From Stropharia rugosoannulata (taxonomy: Eukaryota; Basidiomycota; Agaricomycetes; Agaricales; Strophariaceae), in NCBI GenBank assembly GCA_028532985.1, contig JANCIK010000009.1:558001-622000 (forward strand): a DNA stretch of 64,000 nt, in the 5' to 3' direction. This document shows, in pieces, positions 35,740 through 47,239 of this stretch. The translations under genes and the position numbers were made by a program. The first letter of the stretch is position 1. Every line of letters starts with the position of its first letter. The notes under the pieces were generated by a model. It worked only from the letters and a program-made list of their open reading frames with translations, did not search any database and had not been told where the DNA came from.

Positions 35740-35937
35740 TAGGCCAGCGTAGAACAGCGCTACTGAGCGTGAGGCCTTTTCGGTAGCATTAAATATTTCA
35801 ACATCGTACAAGCATCAAAGTTTGAGCTTTGTATTCTTGTCTTGCTTTACTTTGGAACCCACCTGCACACCGTCCAGGCCTGCCGAACATCGTCGCCTCA
35901 TTTATATACGCCTTTCTGCTAACATAAAAGCACGCCA

Positions 35938-37713
35938 ATGTCGTATAGTCAAAACTCGGCCTCAGGCTCCAGCAGTAAAAGTTTTCATCTTCGGTACCCA
36001 ATTTCAAGCAAAACGGTAACGAAAAACTCAGGTTTGTACTCTTTTGCTTGTGAGTGTAATCTGGATACCATTTGAACTTCATATAGAGAACACAAAACCG
36101 CACGACACTAGACCTTGGCGTCCCATGAACGATGAGAATGGTGTTAGTAGTATTTTATTGGCGGAAAGTCAAGGTGGGCAATATTTTCCTCTGAATATAA
36201 CATTTTTACTGACTCTCACGATGATGAAGAGGACGATTACTCTCGGAGTCTTATAAAGGACAAGTTGCGCATGATGACTGAGAACTTTGCTCGCGAGCTC
36301 GACTTGCTAGAGCAGCTTCACCCTCCGACTACTCATCGCAATTGCCAGACAGATACGGGTAGTATACCGCCCCTGGCCGCCGGTGATGCAGCGGCTTCAT
36401 ACACCCCTCGGGAAGTCGATCCAGGCCATTTAACAAGGAGGCCCGTTGGTGTACCTATGACTCGCACGAGGTTTCCCAATCATCCACAAAATAAAGATTT
36501 ATATTCAAACTCTCAGTGAGTCACCCCAATGGCATCTTCATTGGAAACACGGCTTATCATACACATGTGTAGTAGGTATGCTGTGGGAGAGATCTCGTCA
36601 CCGCCTCCCCCGATTGCGATGTATACGCGTGGTCAGGGTCGCAGTTCGGTCAAACCTCAAACAAATCCAGGAGTTGTGACTTGTAAGTAATGTTTCAACA
36701 TAGAATGCCTGACACATTTACTAATGAACGGGCGGCACCAGTTGGTAATCTAATCGGGACTCAAATATCCCATGCAGCGCATACTAATCAACCACAAACC
36801 TCAGAGTGCGTTATCAGGTGCCTTGATATCTATGAGCGCGAGTTCTCATCAGTATAAACAGACGCGGCAACGGATTGCTGCCCTCAATTTCGCAGCGTGG
36901 CCGTCGAATTAACGAGCTTTATGATCAAGGCTCAGTTCCGCACGTCGAAAAATATTATCCGCTGGAAATTCGCAACGGAGAAGCATTAGGTAGCTCTTCA
37001 ACAGTGGTACATCCAATGCCGCAATGGTATTCAAGGCAAACAGGTTGGGATTACATTCATGATAAAAACAGCAAGCCGTCATTGACATGTTCAGCAGATA
37101 CTCAGCCCGCTGAAGAAGGGGGTGAAGTAAATTATAACAAATTCAACGACGGTGGTCCATCTGCAAGTCAGATGGAGCCCACATCGGACAATGGGAGTCA
37201 TTCCCCAATGTCCGCACGGCGTCAAAGGTATGTTCAATTATCCATCACCCTCATCTCTCGAGATGACGTAGCATAATCTCGTCCACAGCCCTGAGGCGCA
37301 TTCTTAGCCAACAGGACTTAAACGACAGGCGGAGGACAGTGGGGATAAAGCGGATCCCAACCACCATCAGTCGAAGAAACAGAGTGAGATTTACCTACAT
37401 ACCTGTCATTTTATCCATTCATTACTGACTGTGCTTGATGTGTGCTGGCAGAAGTGGACACTGAGGGTGCTGGGAGCTCAAAGTTCAAGAGCATACTAAC
37501 TCCTCAGCTACCATACATTATACGGCGCTACACGCGTAGAAGCGCACCTCGTGAGTTAAATTAGTTCAACTCTGATTGAGTGAATACTCTGTGGATTACT
37601 TACTGATAAGTTTTTAGCGATTTTTAGGATCAAAAAGTCCTGACTGGAGGGAGAATCCAGTGGGGGATGGAGCGAGAGGTACGCAAGAACACGGTTGCAT
37701 TGTTGCTTACTGA
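35938..37713 (+). pseudogene. C-family gene copy 2 (C2), nonsense mutation near the 3' end
   Basis: Unknown protein. Exons join in frame from MSYSQNSASGSSSKSFHLRY through RPWRPMNDENGVSS, a helical DYSRSLIKDKLRMMTENFAR, VGVPMTRTRFPNHPQNKDLY, VGEISSPPPPIAMYTRG, RGRRINELYDQGSVPHVEKY, KFNDGGPSASQMEP and GSHSPMSARRQR, then across an intron to PEAHS. There a TAG (37315-37317) stands where C1 and C3 have CAG. Beyond it the frame stays open through LKRQAEDSGD and, past two more introns, to a stop at 37711. One C-to-T change would explain the break. The basic and acidic low-complexity tail suggests a nuclear protein, but no domain is recognised. Without the TAG it would be about 400 residues. Confidence 0.6.
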
Positions 37714-37929
37714 TAATCTTATCGCCTGATTATCAAGATGAGGTTCACGTCGGAACACCGTGCCCTCGGCCCGAGGTCGAATATTAAGGGTGGTGGTTTG
37801 TAGCTGTCCGTGTTTTTTAGCGGGTACCTTATACAGTAGAAACATAACTTTTAACATATATGTACCCTGTGTTCAGCTAATTCACTGGTTGAAGTACCAT
37901 AGAAAGAAAGGGAGCAAAAATGAACAAAG

Positions 37930-39318
37930 ATGCCACTTAAATTAGTCACGCGGACGATGTGTGAAGAAAAGCACTGCCACTCCATGTCTGTCACCGTGAG
38001 CTTGTACTCTGCACCAACACCTTGCACGTCCATTGGTATGCTGTTGACCTACCTGCAATGGGATAGAATGTCTGTTTTGGAATCTCTGTCCTGTCGCTCT
38101 CCTGCTCTTGCTTGTAGCGTAAGATCTTCGGAAAACACACATAGGAAACACAATGACACATATTCCGTTTCCGTCTTTGTGATCCGCCGCGCGAGCACTC
38201 TCCTCCCAATAATTCACAACGGCTTTGCACTTAGTACTCACTGCTCAGATCTCTCCCAGTTCTCCCCTTCACTATGATTATGTTAAGTTCCTCACCTCAA
38301 GAGCTCCGAGACTACTATGATGCTGGTAGCTTCAAGTGCGTAATGTACGCCGCGTCTCCTTGCGCACCGCTCTTACCCTTCCGTCTTTCTGTTCTTCTGA
38401 GACGCCATTGCCCATCCTAAATGCATAAATCATGCGGCGCGACGTGGTTTTGGCCGCCTCGCGCAGTTGCATATAGCTTTCTTGTAGTACTTTTACTTCA
38501 TTGTGGCCTTGAGCTTCATCCCCTCCACTATCCTAATCACTCTTCTCATTGACTAGATGTTATCAAGTTCCCCTAGCACCAGCAAGCTGCTTCGGGCTCA
38601 GCTCTCATCTACTCTCAGACTGTGCGCATCCAGACGCATTCATGCTTTCTACAGGTTTAACTTCGTATCGTGCCTTCACGTCTCTATCTGTGACACTACG
38701 TGGCATGTGCATGCATTCTTTCACGCGCCCTGCACCTATTCGTTGCATAGTATAAGCCCCGTATGTCTCTCCAGATCCCTATATTTACACCCATTGTAAG
38801 TCAAGCCTCCAAGCTCCAATTATTATCCCATGCATGCAATTATGGCCCGCTTCCCCGTGCCTAGGTATGTTGTCTCCATATGTGCCAATTCACTCACATT
38901 ATTCTATACTGTGGCCTCGTCTTGTCTCTCTCATTGTATTGCGGCTCTTCCGTCGCTCCACTACTGCTGACTGGTCACAAACTAAAGTCTACTCTGTACC
39001 CTCCTGAATATAGATTCAAGTCTATGAATACAGAGATGTAGTGTAGGTAGCTACTATCCTTCAAATGGTGTGAGAAAAAAGCGAAAGTTTGGCCACCAGT
39101 ATCCAGAGTAAAGCAACATAAAGCCGAAGCTTAGCTGTCAAAGGGAGTAGTGGCGTGCGAATACATTCCTTCCTTGTGGTACGTACGGGAGAAAGTGTTT
39201 GGCGCGTGCCGTAGCCACTCAACCAACTCGTAATATATATAAAACAAGAAAGACGCTTTGGGCATCCATGCCCCTCCCCAATTCCAATTCGACCATCCTA
39301 CAATATTCCATAAACGCA
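37930..39318. repeat. 5' flank of A2, repeat of the A1 flank
   Basis: Follows the A1 flank closely with small insertions and deletions (for example extra DNA at about 38,335-38,640). Matches include CACCAACACCTTGCACGTCC, TTCACGCGCCCTGCACC and GCCTCCAAGCTCCAATTATT. TATATATAAAAC lies near 39,233. Confidence 0.55.
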
Positions 39319-40752
39319 ATGGCCGTACACTATCGAACAGTGACTTTACCTTACCTCTGCAACACCTGCAACTTTTATATACAATGGCCTCGAAAATCGT
39401 GTCCCCGTCGCGTGCAGTATGACAACGTCCTGTGTAGCAGTGCACATCTAGAGTGTGTCTACCTCGTACAGGAATTAGGTGCGCCTTCATTGGATGTTGG
39501 ATAGTGTGGTGTTTGGGCTAACTCGAGGATGGTAGATGCGTTTTTAAAGGATGTTCTTTCTCGATCACAGCAAGGTCCGACATGGGACGGTCAGAGATGG
39601 CCAGGCAGCTCGACCTTCCCTGCCTGGGATGCATCACTGCACCATCATAATTCTGGCTCGTCGAGGATGCCACCGAGTGTCCCGCCACTTCAGCATAGAC
39701 CCGCATATCAAGAGGAATTTATTCAAGGTTCATCAACTACTCCGTACACCCTAAATTCTCAACACAAGGATGCGAATCGTGTACAGAGTTCTGCAAACCA
39801 ATTTCAACCTCCCTTTGCCGCTGAGGACACGCCCGTATCATGGCCCCAAAGCGATTATGCTCTCCCCTCAGTGGCACAATACTCGACCTCTGCGCAGAGC
39901 CATTATCGCGCCGAGCCAAATCAGCTGGAAGCTAACCATGCTGCAGTGTATGGGTTTGATGGTGTGCCGGACGCTCTAACAGAAGGTGCTTATGGAGGAG
40001 CAACAGTGCCGCCAACTACACAATCAGGCCAAGATAAATCTTCACTATAAGATGAGCAAGTGAACAGTAAGTTCTTCGCGCCAGTTCCAGTAATTTGTTC
40101 ACTCGTTTGACTCTGTAAATCCCCTTAATAGACGATCTCGTCTACGACGACGAGAATGAAAACATAAAATCTGCGCTGCCCGCTGGCTTGGTTCATATTA
40201 ACCAATACAACAGTCGCGCAATCGGAGGGACAAAAGTCCCACTGAAGCGCAAAGCACAGGGGTAATATATTTCAATCTTGTCGTTGAAGACTGAACGGCT
40301 AACGTGAGGGTTTAGGGACGCACATGAGAGTCTACCGGACAGTTTCATGTCCGATACACGCAGCAAACGGGTGCGGGTGGAGTGGAACGAGAGTATCCAA
40401 CAACCGGTGGATTTGGCATTGGACCGGGCAAATCCGCTCGACCCCAAGGCTGAACCTGACGCAGGACCTCTTTTAAAACCACAGCGCAATCGGAAGGCCG
40501 GTGGTCCTCAGTGGACGAGAAGGAAGATGTACCCTGGTGAATCAATTATAAGCCTCGGTATGTACTATGCAGCTAAATATCTGGTGTTCCGCGACTGACC
40601 ATTGTTTCTGTTCTTCTTTATCAGGTTCCGACAGCTCAGGCGTCGCGCTAGAGTTGAGTAGGCAGGAACGGGAGTCCGAATTTCCGCTGCTCCAGGTATC
40701 TGAGCCTGCTTTCCATCGCTTTGCGCCTGGCAGGCACTACTCGAAGCCGTAG
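39319..40752 (+). pseudogene. A-family gene copy 2 (A2), nonsense mutation in exon 2
   Basis: The exons correspond one to one with A1: 39319-39478, 39536 to about 40072, then exons beginning near 40132, 40318 and 40625. Exon 1 keeps the cysteine pattern (CNTCNFYIQWPRKSC). Exon 2 has EEFIQGSSTTPY, NRVQSSANQFQPPFAAEDTP and GGATVPPTTQSGQDKSSL. It then hits TAA (40048-40050) where A1 has CAA and A3 has CAG. Downstream exons remain readable (NDLVYDDENE, VPLKRKAQG, GGPQWTRRKMYPGESI) and end VALELSRQERESEFPLLQVS then PGRHYSKP at 40752. The intact 3' part preserves the C-terminus that A1 has lost. Confidence 0.65.
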
Positions 40753-41169
40753 TCGTTGCGCCTAGACGAGACAACAGATATCCACCTATAATTGAGAGTA
40801 TTGATTACAAGCTGAACCCACCTTAATATAGAGAATCGATGAGTAGAATACAAGGTTACAATATAGCGAGGGGACGAGCTATCAATACACGGAGAGTGTT
40901 AGGTGAAAGGCGAAGTGACGATCCTGGATCGATGACCCGGGGGAATCAGATATCGGTGTTTTTAGCCGATTCTCACGCTTCCCACGAGGGCGCAAACGCT
41001 GCCATCCAAATTTCTACGGATAAATATAAAGATGTGAGATGTGTACATATGGAGATAGAAAACTGAGGTGGGTGTAGATCGAGAGCTTTTGATACACTGT
41101 GCACAGGGAGGCTTTGGCAGTAATAAGAGACATCGGTCGCTGCCGCCAGTTATTCCGTGCATCCGTGTT

Positions 41170-43110
41170 TGTCAGCACTACACACGTTAGTATTCGCCCT
41201 TTTTAGTTCCGAATGACGGTCACCTCATCTCTTCCAGCGTCACCGTCGTCCCTTGCCCGCGCCTTGTTCTCGACCGCAGTCCACGCGGTATCCCATGAAC
41301 AACTTCTCCCTGAACGCAGATTGTCTGCCGCGTTTCCTGTATCATGCTTGTTTCTCGTACGCTTCTTCTTCGCTACCTTGACCATAACCCCCGAGCGAGG
41401 CTCACTGACCTCATTCATCAGAAAGCAAACATCCCGTGGCCCGCATTGCACACACGTTCATCTCTGTCCTGCCCCGGGCGCAGTACGGTGCATTCTTCCT
41501 GGAAGTTTAAGTTCATCCTCACGAGGTGTCTGTCCCCTGCTCCTGAGTCTTTCTCGCACTGCTTTTCTCCACCGGACAGGGTACGTTCGTGTCTGTCGGC
41601 TCATGTACAATATCCTTGGCTGTGCTCATACACTTCGCAGCTAGCCGCTCTCGTTTCCTTGCATGGTATTCCTTTGAATCACTCCCTTCTGGACCTTGTC
41701 AAGTTGTCTCAGCTCCCGGTGCATTCAGTCCCCCCTGCTTCCCTATGTCTGCACTCTGTAAACCCGGTCACCCGTTTCTATGCATCGACCTGACCGTCCC
41801 ATGTCCCCCTCCCATGCCCGCCTCAACCCCATATCATTATGCCCCCCTGCGGTACCCGCTCACGAATTGCACCTCCACCTCCGAGTCTGCGTGGTTCTGC
41901 GCGCACGCTGCTCGCCCGAGCGAAAACACCCCCCGGCTGTCCAGCACCGCGCGCCGCTCTATATCTATCTTGCTCTGGGTCGCGTCACGTCGCGGCGGTG
42001 CGGTGCGCGGGGCAATGCGAGCCAATGCAAAAGGTGGGATTGGTTGACTCGAAAAGGGAGAAAAAGTCGAACAGTGAAGAGGGATAAGTCGACGTTCCGT
42101 GATTTGACCTGCACTCACGTTCCGCTCTATCCTCCCTGGGCGGCGGCGCGGTGGGGTACAGGCACCCGCTCCGCTCATTCCGGAAGTGTATTGTTGTGCT
42201 GCATGGTCTCTGCGACCGCGTCTCTCTCGTACGGCTGTTCTCCACTGCCTTGTCCATTCCCCTCACGTCACCCTTCCAAATTAAAACACCGCCTTGGCCG
42301 TGCAGTACACACAGTTTGCTCTATACCGCCATGTCGCGGCGCGGCGTGAAGCCGAGCAGAAGGACAGACCCGATTGCGAAGAGCGCGTGGAGGGAGGCAA
42401 AGTCGGATGTATGGGCGCATTACACTGCAGCGTATACACCCGCAAGGTACGTGTTTATCCCGAGCGTCTGGGTCTGAGCTGCGCCTATGCGCCTGGTAGC
42501 TAGCTACTCCCCGTCTCCGTCCATACCACTGCTTACTTCCATCTTCAACCTGTCTCAGCTTCATTTTCTTTCCGGCGTCCGCAGCTCGCGCTTTTCTACA
42601 TCTACCGACCTGGCCCCCCCGTTCATTTCTTCACTGCGTATATAACTGCTCGGACTGACCCCTGAGCCCCACCCTCTCCCATCCTCTCATGTGCGCGTAC
42701 TCCGTTTACCACTCCCGTGCGGCTCGGTGAGCATGAACCGTCCGTCACGTCCCAATTGAATCGGCCCCCTATAGACTAGGGCCAGTGGTCAGTCCTCTCC
42801 TCCCCCCTCGGTAGGCGTTCGACCCGCACCTCCCTCTGTCTGTCTGCACCGCATATCTGACTGCCTGTCATTCCTACCTCGCTGCATATATGCAGGTAAG
42901 TAAAGTGTACTGGTCCCCTTGAAATCTGCTTTTGTGTTCCCACTTGTACTACTTGCCCTTGTACGTACCCCATACCGACTATCCCTCACCACCGCCCTGG
43001 CCTCTCAGCATTGTCCGCCGTCCTCTGCGAGCTGTAAACCCGTAATCGGTTCCTTCCCCTCTCTTCTGCGCCTGATTTCCGCTCCCGAGATTCTCTCTGG
43101 TACATCCTAA
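41170..43110. repeat. Block B, copy 2
   Basis: Second copy of the C/T-rich block, about 9.9 kb to the right of copy 1, with many rearrangements. Frames here (up to 189 codons) are not conserved with copy 1. A short possible exon, MSRRGVKPSRRTDPIAKSAW at 42,330, has no continuing partner. Confidence 0.5.
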
Positions 43111-43387
43111 GTAATAATGTCTATGTTCGAGATATCATCTAGCAATGAATAACTGTAACATTACTATGTCAAACCTTCCAGATCTTCATCTATAAATAAA
43201 AGGGTAGGCCATTGGCGTAGCGCAGCAACAGCGCTACTGAGCGTGAGGCTTTTTTTCGGCAGTATTAAAAGTTTCAACATCGCACAAACATCAACGCTTA
43301 AGCTTTGTATTCTTACTTTTCCTTACTTTGTGTCCAGGCCTGCCAAACATCGTCGCCCCATCCAACCTCGCCTTTCGAAGCACGCCC

Positions 43388-45278
43388 ATGTCCTATAGTC
43401 AAAACTCGGCCGCAGGCTCCAGTAGTGAAAATTCTCATCTTCGCTACCCGATTCCAAACAAAACAGCAATAACAAACTCAGGCCCAGGTTCGTACTCTTC
43501 TACTTGTGCATGTAATCTGGATACCATTGAACCTGGTTTATTCTCCGTCATAGACAACACAAGACCGTACGACACCAGACCCTGGCGTGCCATGAACGAC
43601 GAGCATGGTGTTAGTGGTATTTTGTCGGCAGAAAGTCAAGGTGGGCAATATTTTACTCTGAATACAACATTTTTACTTACTTTCATGATGAAGAGGAGCC
43701 TTATGTTAGGCGGCTTATGAAGGAAAGGCTCCGCATGATGGCCGAGAACGTCGCTCACGAGCTCGACATACTACTGGACCAACTTTACCCTCAGCGTATT
43801 CAACATGATTGGCCAGAGACGGGTAGTATATCTCCCCTGGGCGAGGACCAAACAGCAGCTTACACCATTCCTGAAATTGATCATGGTCTTGGAAAGAGGG
43901 GGGCAGTTGGTATACCTATGACCCGTACGAGGTTTTCCAATCATCCACTAAATAGTGATTTGTATTCAAACGCTCAGTGAGTCACACCTTGGTATCTTCA
44001 CTGGAAGGCCAGCTTATCATACACATGTGTAGTAGATATGCAGTGGGAGAGATCTCGTCACCACCACCTCCGATTGCGATGTATACGCGTGGTCGGGGTC
44101 GCAGTTCAATTTATCCTCACACAAACGAAGTTGATGCGAATTGTAAGTAATGTTTCAACATAGAATGCCTGACACATTTACTAATGAACGCTCGGTGGCA
44201 GTTTGCAATCCAATCGCGACTCAAATATCCCATGCAGCGCATGCTAATCAACCGCAAACTAGTGGTTGGTATGCGAGCTCAGAGTGCGTTATCAGGTTCT
44301 TTGATGTCTAAGAGCGCGAGTTCTCATCATCAGTATAAACAGACGCGGTGAGGGAATGCTGCCCTCAATTTCGCAGCGTGGCCGTCGCGTTAACGAGCTT
44401 TATGATCAAGGCTCAGTTCCGCACGTCGAAACATATAATATATAATCCGCTGGAAATACCAGTGTACCTTCCGGAACTCACAGAGGCCAACATTGGAAGC
44501 TCCTCTGTGGGACATTATGAGCACAGCAATCGCAATGGAGAATCATCAGGCAGTTATTCAGCTGAGGCACATCCAATGCCGCAACGGTATTCAAAACAAA
44601 CAGGTTAGCATTGCATTCATATTAAAATAATCAAGGGTTGTTGACACGTTCAGCAGATACTCATCCCGCTGAAGAAGGGGGTGGGTTGAAATTTAACAAT
44701 AAATTCAACGACGGTGGACCATATGGAAGACGGATGGAGGCCACATTGGACAATGGGAGTCATACCCAGAAGTCCGCACGGCGTCAAAGGTATGTCTGAT
44801 TCCAAATCACCCTCATCTCTCCGGATTATGTCGAATAACCGCGTCCATAGACCTGAGGCGCATTCTCAGCCAATGGGGCTGAAACGACAGGTGGAAGAGG
44901 ACAGTGGGGACGAAACGGATCCCGACCACCATCAGTCGAAAAAGCAAAGTGAGGCTCACTTACCTGTTACTTTAGCCGTCAATGACTGACTGTCTGCATT
45001 TCGTGGCAAAAGAAGGGAATACTGAAGGGGAAGCAAGCTCGCAATTCGCAAGCATACTAACTCCACAGCGGCGGTACACCACACGGCAGTACAAGCGCAA
45101 AAGTGCAGCCCGTAAGTTTTCTCCAATCGAGCAATTGCTGGGAATGCTACTTATGAGGAGGTTCAGCAATTATGAGAGTCAACCGGCAACCACATACGTG
45201 ATGAAAGGGGGCGATACAAGGAGTATGGGGGGAATAAGAGATGGGACGAAAGGTCGCAAGAACGCGGTTTATTTATAG
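43388..45278 (+). pseudogene. C-family gene copy 3 (C3), frameshifted by a 7-base duplication
   Basis: Starts MSYSQNSAAGSSSENSHLRY and follows the C2 exon order: NTRPYDTRPWRAMNDEHGVS, EEPYVRRLMKERLRMMAENV, VGIPMTRTRFSNHPLNSDLY, VGEISSPPPPIAMYTRG. In the exon reading RGRRVNELYDQGSVPHVE, ATATAAT is duplicated (ACATATAAT then ATATAAT, about 44,430-44,447). This shifts the frame into a stop, although the other frame continues sensibly (YNPLEIPVYLPELTEANIGS). The later exons (KFNDGGPYGRRMEA; PEAHSQPMGLKRQVEEDSGD) are clean and keep the CAG that is a stop in C2. C3 also has about 25 residues between PLEIPVY and GESSGSY that C2 lacks. Confidence 0.6.
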
Positions 45279-45338
45279 TCTTATCGCCTGATTATCAGAA
45301 TCGGATTCATGTCGCATACGGTCCGAGGCGGCTCAGTA

Positions 45339-46090
45339 TGGTGCGGTTTCTGCACAAGTATTCCCACACGCGCCACACTTTGATGGGGCCGCGCGCGTGT
45401 CTCAAACTTGGAGGACAATTCTTGATTCACTGCATTTGGCATATATAGAATCTGAATAAAGACTAGAGAGATCAAATCCAGTGGTTAGACTCATATTATC
45501 AGTAGAAACAATACAATGAATCATTGCTAATATCCTTTCAATGTACCAGGGGGAGACTACAATCTATTGAATTTTAAGAGACATATATGTAGCTTGAATC
45601 CATGCTGTTCTAAATACAAGTAATTTTAGCTGTTTTAATGTAATCATAATGACAAAATAGGAAGCAAAAACATTGCTTATACACTTTTACATCACACTAA
45701 TGACGATGTATTATGTCATTTTTAGTGAGAAGAAAGTCTATATGTATTGTAACCATGCACAAAACAATGTACTCTCGCTCTAAACAAAATAGAAATGCCC
45801 AGGAGATGGTGAAGAAGAAATGTCCCCTCAGTTTGTGTCGCGCGCGTAGTCCCATCAAGTGTGGCGCGCGCGTGAGCATATCGTGGGAATTTCGGTACAA
45901 ATACGCTGATGAGATGTATTCTCCTGCCAGAAGTGGTGGGAATGCTCTATAAGCATCGAGGGTGTACCCCCCAGAAACCTCTATATTCATTATATAGCAA
46001 AACGGGGGAAAAAATCTATACTTGGCGTTGCGAAGGTAGTCCCAACGAGTGTCGCGCGCGCGTGGAAATACTTGTGCAGAAACAGCACCA
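45339..46090. mobile_element. 752-bp inverted-repeat element with TA target site
   Basis: Outer ends TGGTGCGGTTTCTGCACAAG (left) and, reverse-complemented, TGGTGCTGTTTCTGCACAAG (right) match over about 45 bases and continue into CG-rich text with GCGCGC runs. TA lies directly outside both ends (45337-45338 and 46091-46092). An internal partial copy of the subterminal text (GTAGTCCCATCAAGTGTGG near 45,848) resembles the right end (GTAGTCCCAACGAGTGTCG near 46,037), suggesting an internal duplication or nesting. No transposase is inside; probably a Tc1/mariner-type MITE. Confidence 0.65.
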
Positions 46091-46139
46091 TATAAAGAAT
46101 AAATAATAAACAGGTGATTCAACACAGACTCGTGTCCGG

Positions 46140-46984
46140 AACCCAAATCCAAATGACGCTTACGGAGGAACAACAGTGCCGCCAACTACACAATCAGGCC
46201 AAGATAAATCTTCACTACAGGATGAGCAAGTGAACAGTAAGTTCTTCGCGCCAGTTCCAGTAATTTGTTCACTCGTTTGACTCTGTAAATCCCCTTAGTA
46301 AACGATCTCGTCTACGACGACGAGAATGAAAACATAACATCTGCGCTGCCCGCTGACTTGGTTCATGATAACCAATACAACAGTCACGCAATCAGAGAGA
46401 CGAAAGTCCCACTGAAGCGCAAAGCACAGGGGTAATATGTTTCAATCTTATCGTTGAAGACTGAATGGCTAACGTGGGGGTTTAGGGACAACATGTTTCA
46501 CGATTTCGTCGTAGAAGACTGAAAGGCTAATGTGGGGCTTTAGGGAGGCGTATGCGAGTCTACCGGACAGTCGCATGTACGCGATTTCAGATACGCGCGG
46601 CAAACGGATACGGCTGTAGTGCAACACGAACACCCACGTCAAAAATGGGACGTACATGGAGGGGGTGCCAGTGCATGAGGCGAATCTGCACGACCCCGAG
46701 GCTGAACCTAATACAGGACCTCTTCGAAAACCCAGCGCAAACCAAAAGCCAGTGATCCTAAGTGGACGAGAAGAAAGATGTACCCTGGGCAATCAATAAT
46801 GAGCCTCAGTGCGTAGTATGCAGCTAAATCCCTCCGGGTGCTCTGCGACTGACCGTTTCTCTCCTTCTTTATCTTTATTTGGTAAACCAGTGGATATGGC
46901 AAATTCCGACAGCTCAGGCGTCGCACTAGAGTTGAGTAGACAGGAACGGGAGCCCGAAATTCCGAGGCTCCAGGTATCTTAGCC
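46140..46984 (+). pseudogene. A-family gene copy 3 (A3), 5'-truncated
   Basis: Begins inside exon 2 (GGTTVPPTTQSGQDKSSLQ) and continues through the exon 3 text to PLKRKAQG. The next intron region is duplicated in tandem (about 46,438-46,489 and 46,494-46,544, each ending in a TTTAG acceptor). The following exon then reads on less cleanly. The last exon (NSDSSGVALELSRQEREPEI) is intact and ends at a stop at 46,982. It lacks exon 1 and the cysteine motif, so it is a fragment at the right edge of the amplified array. Confidence 0.6.
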
Positions 46985-47239
46985 TGCTTTCCATCGCTGG
47001 GCCCCTGGCGGGCACCTCAGGAACCTATAGTCGGTCCAGAAAAGAGATATCTAGCCATAATTGAGAGTCATGATTACAAACTGTACTCACTTTGATATAT
47101 AAAAGCAATAAACAGAACAAGATTACAATGACGAGCTATTAGTACACGGGAAGCGTTAGGTGAAAGACGAAGTGACGATCTCGGATCGATAAATCAGATA
47201 TCGGAGTTTTGTCCGATTCTCACGCCTCTAGAGTCCAGA

